In this document: positions 45,720 to 57,635 of the stretch, piece after piece
Layout of the letters: each line of letters opens with the position of its first letter
How positions within the stretch are numbered: the stretch's first letter is position 1
DNA from: Anthostomella pinea
Taxonomy: Eukaryota > Ascomycota > Sordariomycetes > Xylariales > Xylariaceae
Reading direction: 5' to 3'
Assembly (NCBI GenBank): GCA_963556695.1
Contig: CAUWAG010000012.1
Span: forward strand, 2,418,001-2,482,000
DNA: 64,000 nucleotides
Position numbers and translations under genes: made by a program
The notes under the pieces: generated by a model
What the model was told of the DNA's origin: nothing
Seen by the model: the letters and a program-made list of their open reading frames with translations, nothing else
The model's database searches: none

Positions 45720-47952
45720 CCATGCCCCACCCACCACTCGGCCACCCCCACCACTCGGACTGCAAAATCTACTGCCACACACCAAAACATCAACAACTTC
45801 ACTTATACCGAATCCAGCTGTTTTTGAAGGGATTCGCGATGTAATTAGTTTGCTGAATAGCTCTTTTCTTGAGGTTTACCCCAATGTAGATCCTTTTAGC
45901 CAGACCCGGCGATGAGGGGTCCCCCCGCCCGGTGGTTTCTACCCCTCATAAGGGCAAATTTGCCCTTTATGCACCCGTTCTTTTCTTCTTTTATATGCAA
46001 CGTAGCATCGTGACTCTCAAAATGCCTTCTTATACGAAGGATACTATAACAGATGCCATACTAGATGTCACCGATAACAAGCTGTCGGTCCAAAAATCCG
46101 CTCAGAAATGGGGTATCCTTAAGCAGACGCTGTCTGACCGCCTCAACGGCAAACCTTCAAAGGGAGAGACGCAGCAGCCACAAAGAAGACTATCCGACGA
46201 GCATGAAACACGCCTAGCCCAGTAGATACTTCGTCAGGAGTCTCTGGGGCTCGCCCTATCGCATAGCGCCGTCAAGGCAATCGTTCAGGCTACCTCCAAG
46301 TTAAACGGCATCACTGAGACAGTTGGGAAGAACTGGATGGATGGATTTCTTCGCCGTAACCCCTAAATAAAGACAAAAATTGGCCACAGACAGGAAGCCG
46401 CTCGATTTAAGGGCTTTATGCCGAAATCTGTTAACTGATATTTCGATCATTGCGAGGATTTCGATTGGGTAAAGCCCCAGAACACGTACAACGTAGATGA
46501 GGGCGGTATCATGGCGGGTTTCGGTACGAGAAAGCCCCTGAATAATCCCTGAATAATCCCTTGTTAACTTTATCCATTAACTAACCTATTTAGGGCTTGA
46601 TAGTCTTATTTTGGGCAGCACAGAGACAATAAAGACCTTCTTAAAGAGCGACCAAGGCCGCGGCTGGACCTCCTTTATTGAGGCCATCTCCGCTACGGGC
46701 AAGGCCCTTACGCCAGGCATTATATTTAAAGGAAAAGATCTCCAGGCCCAGTGGTTCCTTTGGGAGTTCAGAGAGATTGCCCCCTGGCATTATATATGCA
46801 CTGATAATGGCTGGACGGATAACACAGTTGCCATGGAGTGGTTGGAAAGTGTTTTCCTCCCTCAAGCCAACCAGGTACGAGAAGATGACAATTCTGAAGC
46901 GGTACTCTTGATCCTTAATGGGCATAAGAGCCACACCTCTGTACGTATTAACTCCTTTATTTTTCTCTATTTTATTTCGCTTGAAATCCATAGATGTATA
47001 GCTAACCATTTAGCGGTAGGATGAATTCATAACTACGTGCTTCTTGAATAATGTTCAGCTTTGTTTTCTTCCAGCACATACCTCCCACGGGCTTCAACCA
47101 CTTGATAACGGCCCCTTTAACGCCATGAAAGCTGCTTACCGCAAGCATATCGCTCAGTTAGCTACTCTAACTGATGCTGCCCCTGTGGACAAGATCAACT
47201 TCATCAGATGCTATTCCAAGGCAAGGAACAACGGCTTGACGGTCAAAAATTGTCAGGCTGGCTTTAGAACTACTGGCAATTGGCCTATTAACCGCAGAAA
47301 GGCTTTATCACATCCAGAAATCCAACAGGATAAGGCCGCAACCCTTGAGCCTGAACAGGTCGAAAGTTCAGAACCTGAAGACTTCCAGACGCCTGAAAAT
47401 AGCCGCCAAATCATGGATATGGGCAAAAACAAGTCCCCAACCACTCGGCTGAAGTTACGCAAGGTTGCGAAAGCCTTTGAGAAGCAATCAGGAGAGATGG
47501 TGCTAAAGGACCAGAAGATCGAGAGTCTGGAGGCCGAACTAGACCGCATGCGCCCTAAAAAACACAAAAAGATCCCCAACCCGAATAAATAATTCAAAAA
47601 TATCCCGGATATTCTGGCAGCTAGTGAGGAACAGCCTCAGAGAGGCCGCAGGGCCGCGCAGCCTGTGGTTGTTGAAGATACCACTGATGAGGAGAAAGAG
47701 GATAAAAGCTCTGATTCGAAAGAAGAGGAGGAGATTGTGGCCGCTAGGGAGACCCGTTCGGGCCGACAGAGTCGCCGGCCGGCTAGATACGATAACTAAA
47801 CCGCCATAGACGAGTAGATTGCACATTTTCACAGCCGAAGATACCATGAATTGACTGATTTCGCTGTAAATGAAGTTGTTGATGTTTTGGTGTGTGGCAG
47901 TAGATTTTGCAGTCCGAGTGGTGGGGGTGGCCGAGCGGTGGGTTGGGCATGG
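45720..47952 (+). mobile_element. Fot1/pogo-type DNA transposon, 2,233 bp, 88-bp inverted ends
   Basis: Both ends start CCATGCCC and are mirrored over 88 bp (45,720-45,807 and 47,865-47,952) with about four mismatches. A TA dinucleotide flanks each side (45,718-45,719 and 47,953-47,954), the target duplication of the Tc1/mariner superfamily. Inside lies a broken transposase gene (next entry). The inverted ends are longer than usual for Fot1-like elements. The copy is complete in structure but dead in coding. Confidence 0.9.
46022..47799 (+). pseudogene. RIP-damaged pogo/Fot1 transposase
   Basis: Starts MPSYTKDTITDAIL with a psq-type helix-turn-helix (KLSVQKSAQKWGILKQTLSDRL). The DDE domain follows: first acid in NVDEGG; second site ILNGHKSHTS, where Asn stands at the usual Asp; third in LQPLDNGPF. 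An intron at 46,941-47,019 rejoins HTS to DEFITTCFLNN, as in Fot1-like transposases. In-frame stops include TAG at 46,223-46,225, TAA in RRNP*IKT near 46,365, TGA near 46,437 and TAA at 47,590-47,592. Several fit CpA-to-TpA change (CAG to TAG, CAA to TAA), and the Asp-to-Asn change fits TpG to TpA. A short duplication (CCCTGAATAAT) occurs near 46,540. It cannot encode an active enzyme. Confidence 0.88.
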
Positions 47953-49168
47953 TACTCGCTTACAAGAAGATAGCAAGAGTTGAAGTTCTCAGGTCATGCA
48001 CGTTGGTTACATTGTCATGAAATCTTCAGTCAACTGACCATTAACCCTCGACTCGCCAAAGGCAGCGATGGTCTAAGGCGCTCCACCCCCTTTGGCGGCT
48101 ACCGGGGACTCGAGGATAGCAGTATGGACGAGAGCAAAAAGAACTGCCTTATTGCATCACAGCGGCCAGCCACCATGCCAGGTCTCCTTCATTATCCGAT
48201 GCCAATAGCCAATGACGAACTCATTAATTTCATTTCCCGTGTGTCCACAACGGCCGCGATGCTCGCCGGCTGGCGCTCGCCGGCGTTGGCTCCGGCAGTC
48301 GAAGACCCAAGAAGGAAATTACTAGATTTACCCTGGGCGTGGAAATGGCAGGAAGGTCTCTTTCTCAGCTTCCTGGAAACGCGCTGGGTTAGGATATGAC
48401 TATCAGGAAAAGCTGCGGCATGTATGGAGGGCGATAGTGTGGTGAAACTGGTGATGTGGTTGGTGGGCTACATGTAAGTGCCTGTTGGCATGGCATGAAG
48501 CCGAGGTTGGTATAAGGTTCAGATCATCGAATTCGAATGCACTGCGGGAGATTCATGTAGGAGAGTAGTCACATGTCGAGCCGGTATGGTGTGGAACTCG
48601 CTCGAGATCGTGAAGGGATTCTTATAACAGCTCACGTTGTATTTACCGTCAATGGTGTGGATGCCTTTCTTCTCCGCAATTCTATGTTCAAGCGATGATT
48701 TCCTATCATGATATGCCAACATGCCGAAAAGTTTCCGTGGCTAAGGGCCGTCGGCTAGAGCTGGATGAAGTTAGGGTTGGGAAAGGGGAATTATGCATCT
48801 ACAAGGGTTTACCCCTATTCGACCTCAATCCCCAGTGTCACCAAAGCATGGAAAGCCGTTTCTCGAAATACCTCAGATAAATCATCGTGTAATTGGCACA
48901 AAGCCATATGCCTAAATCCTGCTAATATGATTTCGCGTCATCTGTAGTAATGTCCGAGTCCTTGGTCCGTGTTTTAAGACGGTTCGTTGACGACTATCAT
49001 GCTAGCATCTATGCAGAGCGTGATCTTTGGTTCCCATAAGGGTATTATGTAATGGGCTAAAGCAAAACGCCCCTCGCAATGCCTGATAATATGTAGAAGC
49101 TAGGCAAATGTCTCCCATCCAGATGTCAACCTCGCGTCCATGTCCCTAGCCCCCAATCCCCGCGTCCA
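47953..49168. other. Intergenic, nothing recognised
   Basis: From the transposon to the 3' end of the second 2EXR gene. A tRNA-like stretch near 48,060-48,130 was examined and rejected. No gene is supported. Confidence 0.45.
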
Positions 49169-50270
49169 CTACTTGATGACCGGTGGCTGCGGATAGTACC
49201 GATTGTCCGCATAGACCAAGACCTTGAACTTGACCTTCGCCGCTTGCTGCTTCACGGGCCCATCCCGCAGCTGCTGGGTGGTGCGCTGCCAGTTCCCCTG
49301 CAGGCTTAGTACGAGGCTCCAGATGTCTCGGTGCTTGACGAGGACACGCCTAGTGTCGTCTCTGAGAACCTCGTAGTATGTACCCTTCTTGTCGTTATAG
49401 ACTTCCAGGTCTTTCTCCTTGCCGATGTCTGGGTAGAAATGTTAGTAGGGTGGTCATTGGGACGAGACTGAGGGGGAAATGGGTAGGCTTACCTTTGAAT
49501 CGCTTCAAGGTCGCGGGGATCAGCTGCCCGGCTTTAGGCTTCTTTACCTTCGCACCTCTCTTGGCGCCTGACTGGGCCACCGGCTGGGGCTCCGGCTCGC
49601 TGTTCTTGGTCTTGCCGCCGTGAGTCCGCTTCTTGCCTCTGGCGGGTACCCCGGCGAGCACAGCCTCGATGATCTCGCCCGCGGTGAGCTTAAAGGTGAA
49701 ATAGAAGCACTCCAGGTCCTTGAACTGGCGCAAGAACTCCGCGATAGCGTAGTGACAATATTTCTTGTCCTGGTGACTCCGCTGAGGACACACACAGGCG
49801 AACTGGTTCTCGAAGGCGTCCGCTCCCTTGTTGCCGGCGAAGAGCTTGTAGTCGATTCCAATGCGCGTGAGATCGGCAAACACGGCCTGGGTATCTCGGT
49901 TGCTGAGTGCGCGCATGTCGAGATGGTTTCCCGTCATTCGGAGGCAGACGAGATCCATGGTACCGTCGATGGCGGCCTCGATGCCGTTCTCGTCGGTCTT
50001 GATGCGGCGTCGGTGGGCGGTGTCCTTAAATACCACTCTTCCGTCCTCGAAAGGACGAATCGCATCGTCGGCAACTCCGGAGATGCCCGCGATCTTGCGT
50101 CGCTCGCGCCATGCAGAGTTGTCGAGGCCGCCGTCGGCGAATGGTCGAAGCTCTACCTCGGCCTTGCCCGTCATGATCTTGAAATGGTGGACGCCGGGGG
50201 TCAGGTTCTCGAAGGCGTACTCCCAGATTCGGAGCTTGAGCTCGTCGGGGAGGCGAGGGTAGGATGACAT
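49169..50270 (-). CDS. Second 2EXR-domain protein
   Basis: Two exons, 50,270-49,493 and 49,428-49,169, joined in frame across GTAAGC..CAG; 345 residues. It begins MSSYPRLPDELKLRIWEYAF, a typical N-terminal 2EXR motif (xxLPxELxxxIW), followed by the beta-rich region usual for the family. A basic linker (ARGKKRTHGGKTKNSEPEPQ; KRGAKVKKPKAG) precedes a conserved-looking C-terminal part with a Trp/Gln-rich segment (WSLVLSLQGNWQR). Its function is unknown, as for the family. It differs greatly in architecture from the acidic 2EXR protein at 12,606-14,459. Confidence 0.85.
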
Positions 50271-51590
50271 GATGATTGATGTCCAGTTCGGAAAAGAATG
50301 TGATGGTGATAATATGTTGTGGTTAATTGCCTGTGGTGACTGGCAGATGGTCAGTTGGTAGCAGGAGGTAAGCGTGGTGTATGCGAGAGGGTGTGAAGTT
50401 GGTTGGGGAGGCGAGGTAAAGGGAAGGAGTGGAGGTGGTTCACGATCAACATCTGGGGAACATTTAATCTGATCTTTGTGGGGGCGGAACCCGAGTGAAC
50501 AAAGCTCGGTGCGAGGGGAGGAACACGGACCAACTCGTGAGCTGCCTCAAGAAGTTGCATTCACCAAGCAAGATACCGGTGAAATCGGAGTTGGCGCGTG
50601 GGTAGAAGGTGCGAAATGTGGCGGTAGGAAGGTGGTAAAGGGGCAAGACGCAAGATACTCACAAGATGTGGGAGACAAGAGTGGCTCTCAGTCCGAACTC
50701 GCGGCGATATCTTCGCGATGTGCAAGGTGTAGAGAAGGCTGCCAAGCATGTATGGTTTGACTCGGAATCGAAAGGTTGATGGGGAGGGAGGACGTCGACG
50801 TAAAGAATCGGTGAGTCAATGCACGAACCGCGTGGCTAGGTGTGTAGGGAGTGAGGTTTTTTAAGGTCCCGTGGTGAGCAAGTATCGTGAGGAGAAATAA
50901 GTGCAGGAAGATATGCAAGCGTAGCTTGAATAGGTAAGGAGTTTGACAGCATGCGGTTTGGGACGGTATGGGGAATGGATCCGGGGAACGGATCTGGAGA
51001 ATGGATCTGATGAATAAATCTGAAGAGTGGAATTGGAGGTAGAGGTGCCGTTTATATAAGGTAGTAAGTAGGAGGTCATCTTCCCAGACTCAGCAGCAGA
51101 CCAGTTGTGGAAAAGGGGCATGTGCTTTTTTCGTCCGGATGTTGTCAAAGGAACTCCGACGCACGGGGGCTGTATCGGGATCACCAAGACGACCGAGCTC
51201 CCCGTTACCGGATGAATATCAAAGCTTCTGTGTATTATATTGACTGTGACCGGACCTGATCTCGGACACGAGACATAGCAAATCGACGAACAGTTGGCAG
51301 CTGTGCAGATAATCAGGGGCTGCTGACCGAAACAAGACCACCAACGATGAGCCTATGATGCTCCCGACTTATTCATCTCTACCTACTTATCTTACGGCAA
51401 GTCGACCTAGAGTGATGCTTTCCAGGACCTAGGAAGAAGGGGGTTTCCTTGACTCCAACGTAATTCACCTGCTGGTCTGTTAGGTTTAATACTGCCGTTC
51501 TCAATCAAAGTGTGGCTGCCCCGCTTTACATCGCTACTACCTCCGACTAAAATTGAAGCTAGCACCAGACAATAATATTATCCCCTATAA
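50271..51590. other. Upstream region of the second 2EXR gene
   Basis: Balanced base composition and short frames only. An unusual triplet of related short units (GGATCCGGGGAACGGATCTG, ATGGATCTGATG) lies near 50,975-51,015. The AT-rich block begins just beyond. Confidence 0.45.
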
Positions 51591-51616
51591 CCCTAACCCT
51601 AACCCTAACCCTAACC
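51591..51616 (+). repeat. Interstitial telomere-type repeat (CCCTAA)4
   Basis: Four perfect CCCTAA units plus CC, preceded by a degenerate CTATAA unit. CCCTAA/TTAGGG is the telomere repeat of most filamentous ascomycetes. It lies exactly at the edge of the AT-rich block and is internal to the window. Confidence 0.92.
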
Positions 51617-53154
51617 GACTGTAAGTGGGTGCACTGGACAATCAGAGTGCGGCTAGATAGATAAGATAAGGAAGCGGCCACCATATAATTGGTGCAGTCC
51701 TCCCACTTAGCTAAATAGCTAACCCACGCACAATAACATATTTGACCCAATACTCGCTCGCTTCAATATACATATATAAACGCAATCAAACCGATATATC
51801 TTATAAGATATCTCGTTATAAAAATTATTCGTTTTAAAGCTTTTATAATTAAATGAGTAAGCTTTCTATAGGTTTGATTTTTGATTTTTTGAGTATATTG
51901 TTATAAATTACGATTTTTAAAAATTGAAGCTTTAAGAATGTTTTTTATAACTTTAATTGGGTGGTTTTTTTTAGCGAAAAAGCTATATATCGGTATTAAA
52001 AAAATTAACCCTTATATAACAAACTTGCATACCTAAATAAAAGTAACATTTAAAATAACGATAATAATAATATTGAATATATTTCTAAATAATTAAACTT
52101 ATTAACGTTATAATTATTTAAAAACGTATTTACGTAGTTTTATTATAAATATTAAAATGATTTTTAAAGTTGAAGCTGTTAAATAATACCGCGCGAAAAA
52201 TAATACTCGTATTATTAACATTCAAAAGTATATTATTAATAAAGTTATGATTTTCTTACCTTTTTTACCTTTTAAAAATTTTATTACTTCTAATATTGGT
52301 AACCCCCGCTCTTTTCGCCTTCCTAATATCTTAATACTGCTATACTTTTTTAATTATTGAAATTAAAAGTAATTTTTTAGAAATTAACGTCGCGTAATAA
52401 TATTAAATTAATCGCGTATTATTTTAAAAGTTATATACAATCGGATATTAATACCCTAAAATATCAGCTTGTAATGTTTAACATACGTAAATAAAAAGTA
52501 GTTGTCTTATAACTTTATTAATATATCAAGTAAACATGTTATAATTATATTTAAATATAAATACGTTTATATAAGATAAATATAAAATACTAACGTAAGT
52601 AAGCAATATATATTTAAACACACTGCTTTTTAACTTCTTATATAACAATATTTTCGGTATCGATTTAAAGCAGGTAGTTATAAATAAGGTATTATGTATT
52701 AAGCGTGTTACGCGCTGGTTATAATCGTTATTGTTTTTAGTAATAACTAGTTAAAAAGGTTTTTTTAATACGCGTTACGTTATAAAAGTAACGGCGCCGC
52801 TTAAAACCCGATATTTATTAATATATACGATATACCGAGGTGTTATTAGCCTTACGAACGCGTTTAAACGACGATATTACCGCTTTTTAAGAAGTAAAAC
52901 GGCTTTTAAATAACAATTTAACCTAGTAAAAATACGAAAAATACGACGTTAACGATTAAACTTAAAAGATATAAGGTTTATTATAAACCTTATGAAGTGT
53001 TATAAACTCGTTTATTTTAAGATAACGGCGTTACGTTTAATAAACCAAAAAGTTTCTTTATAAGTTAAAGCCCGTAAAAAGGCCTATTTTAATACTGAAG
53101 AATGCGAAGATAATTATAATAACTTTAAAAAACGTAACACGTATGTAAAGGTTA

Positions 53155-53328
53155 AGGTAGCTGAATGCTGAAGCAAGGTGATAGCGGTGATTCCAAGAAG
53201 TAGGTGTATAAGGATACTTCAATCTATCCTGGTATGTTTGTGAGAATTAGGCGTTTTAAGGGGATGTGGTAGTGGAGCCTTAGGGCTCATATCGGTGACC
53301 AGTCAGCCTGACAGGCCGGTGCAATACG
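53155..53328. other. Un-RIPped island inside the AT-rich block
   Basis: About 175 bp of balanced sequence with normal CA/TG content (GTAGCTGAATGCTGAAGCAAG ... CCGGTGCAATACGC in abbreviated form) sits between AT-rich flanks. No clear terminal repeat or target duplication was found. It may be a fragment of a transposon inserted after RIP. Confidence 0.5.
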
Positions 53329-53994
53329 CTTAAAGCGTAAAACAAGCGCGTGTTAAAATATAAGAAGATAATATATTAAAAACCAAGCGCTCATAATAAG
53401 CTTAACCGTAATACGTAATATATTCAAAGGTGGTAAATAATAGTTACAAAATAATCTACCTTTTAATTAATTAACATATAATTTAAAAGCACGGCTTATA
53501 TTTGTAATGATTTAAAAAATAACGCTTATAATATTAACTAATACCGTAAAGCGTGTAAAGCGTAAAAAACTATAATTATAAAGGACGATAAAACGAAAAA
53601 GGTCGATATAAAGCACGGCTTTATAAAAGAGGGTTATTTACGCGTAACCTACATATTAAAAAAAAAAAAGGCTTAGCTTTCGTAATTATAAGTATATAAA
53701 AAAAGACGTTACGAGTTTAATAAAAGTGTTGGTTATTTTATAATCGTTTAAACATTAAGAGTAAAATAAGCGATGAACAGGCTTTTACGGCGAGAAGATC
53801 GGGCATTATTAAAATTATTAACATACGAACAAAAGCCTTTTTTAAAGGTATTAAAACCTTTGAACGACGAGGCACCGATGTAAAAGCTTTATAATTTATA
53901 AGTATCATATATAAGAAATATAAAGGCGCCGATAAAGGCGCGGTAGGTTTTTATATTATTAAGAAATTAATACACGAGTAAATATAACTAATAA

Positions 53995-54408
53995 TGTTGG
54001 ATCCATGCGATTTCAACCTTCAAACCATTCATACAGAACCCACATATATGATTAGATAAGAGATTAGATACCGGATTGTGAGGTCACTTAGCCAGACCTG
54101 CAGGTCCAGCTAGACTTCTCAATCCAACCATCAGCAACATCATGACCTTGACCCAATACTCGAGTATTGTGAGGGCAGTGTGAAGGCACACACCAGCGCA
54201 ACCTACTGCGCCCCACATCACACCCTGGTCAGGGGTTCATCTAGATAGCTCTGTCTCCCACCTGTATCTAGCTCTCTTTCCTTCCTTTCTTTATCTTCGA
54301 TATTTTCGTCTATAGAGTCGGTTACCCCCTTGTCGTCTGCTTTGTCTCGTCTTAGGTGCCACTTGCCGTGACAAGTATTATGATTGATCGTTCAAGCCTG
54401 TTCCAACA
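53995..54408 (+). mobile_element. Solo LTR, 414 bp, with AATAA target duplication
   Basis: It starts TGTTGG and ends CCAACA, the inverted TG..CA boundary of retrotransposon LTRs. It is flanked by AATAA at 53,990-53,994 and again at 54,409-54,413, a perfect 5-bp target duplication. Composition is balanced with normal CA/TG. No reverse-transcriptase or gag sequence is adjacent, so this is a solo LTR left by recombination, or a small LTR-like non-autonomous element. Confidence 0.88.
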
Positions 54409-55403
54409 AATAAGATAAATACCAAGGTACTAAGTTCCCAAAGTGATTAAAGGACAATAAATACGGCTTTAAAAACATATATATAACGTTAAAAACACAC
54501 GATTACCTTTTAATTTAACTAAGAATAAAGCGGTAAGGAAATATTATTAAAAGGCACGGTCTACTGCTTATTTAGTTAAATAACATTATTATTTACGTGA
54601 AGAAAATTTAATTATAAATTTGAACGTTTAAAAGCTTATTTAATATATTCTTTATTAAAAGACGTATTAGATATTAACAACTTAAGATATTAGGTTAGAA
54701 TAGTTCGTATACGTAAATAAGAGGTAGTTAGTTTATATCTTTATTATAATATTAAATAAACGCGTTACAGCTGTATTTAAATACGAATACGTGTATATAA
54801 GGTATATATAAAATAACAACGTTAGCAAATTATTATATTTAAATCCATCGCTTTTTTAATGTTTATAAAGAATAATAAATCATAGTATTTTTAACTTCAT
54901 AATATTAATGGTTTTATTAATGGTAATTCTTTCACTCTCTATCCTTAAAATAAACTGATAACGTTACAAAGTTTTCGTGTTAATTTTATTAAATATAATT
55001 AACCTATACTATATTGTTAGCTTTTAATATTAAATATTAATTAAAAAAAAAGACCCGTAGCAAATAGCGCAATAAAAATAACAATACTTAATAATAATAT
55101 ATTAAAAATAAAAATATTCAAAATAAGGATAATAATAAACATTTTATTAAAATTAAATTCAAAAAATAGTTTCAAACATGAACTTTATTTTAAAGAAATT
55201 AGGATGTTTCTGATTTATAATAGAGATATTAAAAAATGAAAATTTTACTTATAGCTGAGAATCGTATATGATATTTTTAAAAAAGTAGTTTAATGTATCA
55301 AGAAAACTTAAATATTATTAAATTATTAAAACGGCTTTAACATGATTTAATAATATTTTAATAATATACTATTATAATCGTTTATAAATAAATATACGAA
55401 TAT
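54409..55403. other. AT-rich spacer between the two LTR copies
   Basis: RIP-type sequence as in the rest of the block, with no gene. The two opposed LTR copies make this a spacer in a large imperfect inverted repeat. Confidence 0.7.
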
Positions 55404-55605
55404 TGTGGGAACAGGCTTGAACGATCAATCATAATACTCGAGTATTGGGTCAAGGTCATGATGTTGCTGATAGTTGGATTGAGAAGTCTAGCTGGACCTG
55501 CAGGTCTGGCTAAGTGACCTCACAATCCGGTATCTAATCTCTTATCTAATCATATATGTGGGTTCTGTATGTATGGTTTGACTGTGGAATCACATGGATC
55601 CAACA
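55404..55605 (-). mobile_element. Second LTR copy, 202 bp, internally shortened, AATAT target duplication
   Basis: On the minus strand this reads TGTTGGATCCATG ... CCTGTTCCCACA and is closely similar to both ends of the 414-bp copy. It lacks about 210 bp of the middle. The missing part is bounded in the long copy by AGTATT at both sides (CGAGTATT and CAAGTATT). It has its own perfect 5-bp target duplication, AATAT at 55,399-55,403 and 55,606-55,610, so it inserted independently rather than by duplication of the block. Confidence 0.85.
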
Positions 55606-55871
55606 AATATCATTTATTATATATCTCGTTAATAAACAGAATAACTCTTTATAAAATACCTATTAGTTGAATAACCCTTTATATGAATTTCGTTTACTTT
55701 AAAAATGGATTTAATACAACCTTTCATTTATATAAATTTATATAGAATTTAAATAAATATTACAAATGTTTTTCTTATTTTTAAAAAGCTGTATTTAACT
55801 ATAAAAATAAACAGAAATAAACTTTTTTAAAAAAAGATAGTATAAATAGCTAAAAAGTGTTAATAATTCTA

Positions 55872-55920
55872 CGATGCTAACGATGGTAACGATGCTAACG
55901 ATGCTAAAGATTCTAATAAT
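55872..55920 (+). repeat. Short tandem repeat of ACGATGCTA units
   Basis: Four to five 9-12 bp units of the type ACGATGCTA/ACGATGGTA follow each other, ending in AAAGATTCTAA. Confidence 0.7.
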
Positions 55921-56142
55921 CATAATAACCCTGATAATAATTGTTACGAAGCCTGCGGCGGTGTGCTGTATACTGGTGTTGTATTCCGAAAATAACAAGG
56001 TGGGAGAGAAAAAGAACAGTTGTGCGTATAGCCGAGGCTACAGCACATATAGTCCAAATCTCCTTATCTAATCTACACGTGATCTGACTCAGCATTTAAC
56101 TAGGTGGATACAGCTGTACACTGTCACAATATTTGTTTTATC

Positions 56143-56684
<542 letters not shown>

Positions 56685-57348
56685 ACCTTTTATTAAAAAA
56701 ATCTTTATTTAAAAAAAAAACTTTTGATTTTTTGTTAATAGTTTTATTAAGAAAATTTATAGCCCTTTTTATAAGTTTTTTATGAACTTTTTATATTTAT
56801 TACTTTCTATAATATATAATAACGGTTTTTTTAATTAAAGCTTTAACTGTAATAAGTTATTAAGTGATAAAAACCGTATAAAACCCGTTATTAACCTTAA
56901 CACTAATTTTTATTATTAATATTCAAATTTATTTAACCGTCATTAAATATAAGAATATTTCGTATTATTTATTAGTAGATTTATCCACCGATATGTGAAT
57001 AAAACCGTATATTATTTAAAAATATGATTTTTTAACTAACTTTTTGTAAATAATATTTACCGTATTTATGTTAAAAAATATTAATATTAATAATAATATT
57101 ATAGGAAAAGTCTATAAATTTATAATGATTATATATATATATACTTTTTCACATAAAATATATATTTTTAAGGTTAAAGAAGGTTTTAATAATATTTATA
57201 ACGTTAAAGGTTAAAGGCTTGGAAATCATAACGCTTAAAGGTATTTCATGCGAAAAATATATAATAATAAATAATATTATTATTAATTAGCTAGCAACAG
57301 CGTAAACGACGGCATATACGACGATATAGTTTATAAAAAATATTATTA

Positions 57349-57635
57349 TTATCTGGTGCCAGCTTTAATTGTAATGGGAAGTAGTAGCGATTTAGAGCGG
57401 GGCAGCGACATTTCGATTAAGAACGGCAGTAATACGATGAAGACAGCAAAAGAATATGTGCCCATAGCCGTGGGCCGAGGGATGATCAGGAGTTGTGAAT
57501 AAGCCAACGTAGGATGAGCGTGACAAAACGAAGAGAGAAAGAAGCTGGGCAAAGCGAGACTAGATAGCTTTCTTGGGTATTCTCCAGTCCTACATACTCG
57601 TACATCCATCCGTCCATCTATGCGACGGCATCTGC
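57349..57635. other. 3' flank of CFT2 at the edge of the AT-rich block
   Basis: Base composition returns to normal near 57,350. This probably holds the CFT2 3' UTR. Confidence 0.5.

Noticed and set aside
48050..48135. tRNA-like A-box (TGGTCTAAGGCG) near 48,070
   Set aside because: No pairing acceptor or T-arm with a TTCGA loop follows; cannot fold into a cloverleaf.
54409..55403. Reading the two opposed LTR-like copies as terminal inverted repeats of one 1.6-kb DNA transposon
   Set aside because: Each copy has its own different 5-bp target duplication on both sides, so they are separate insertions.
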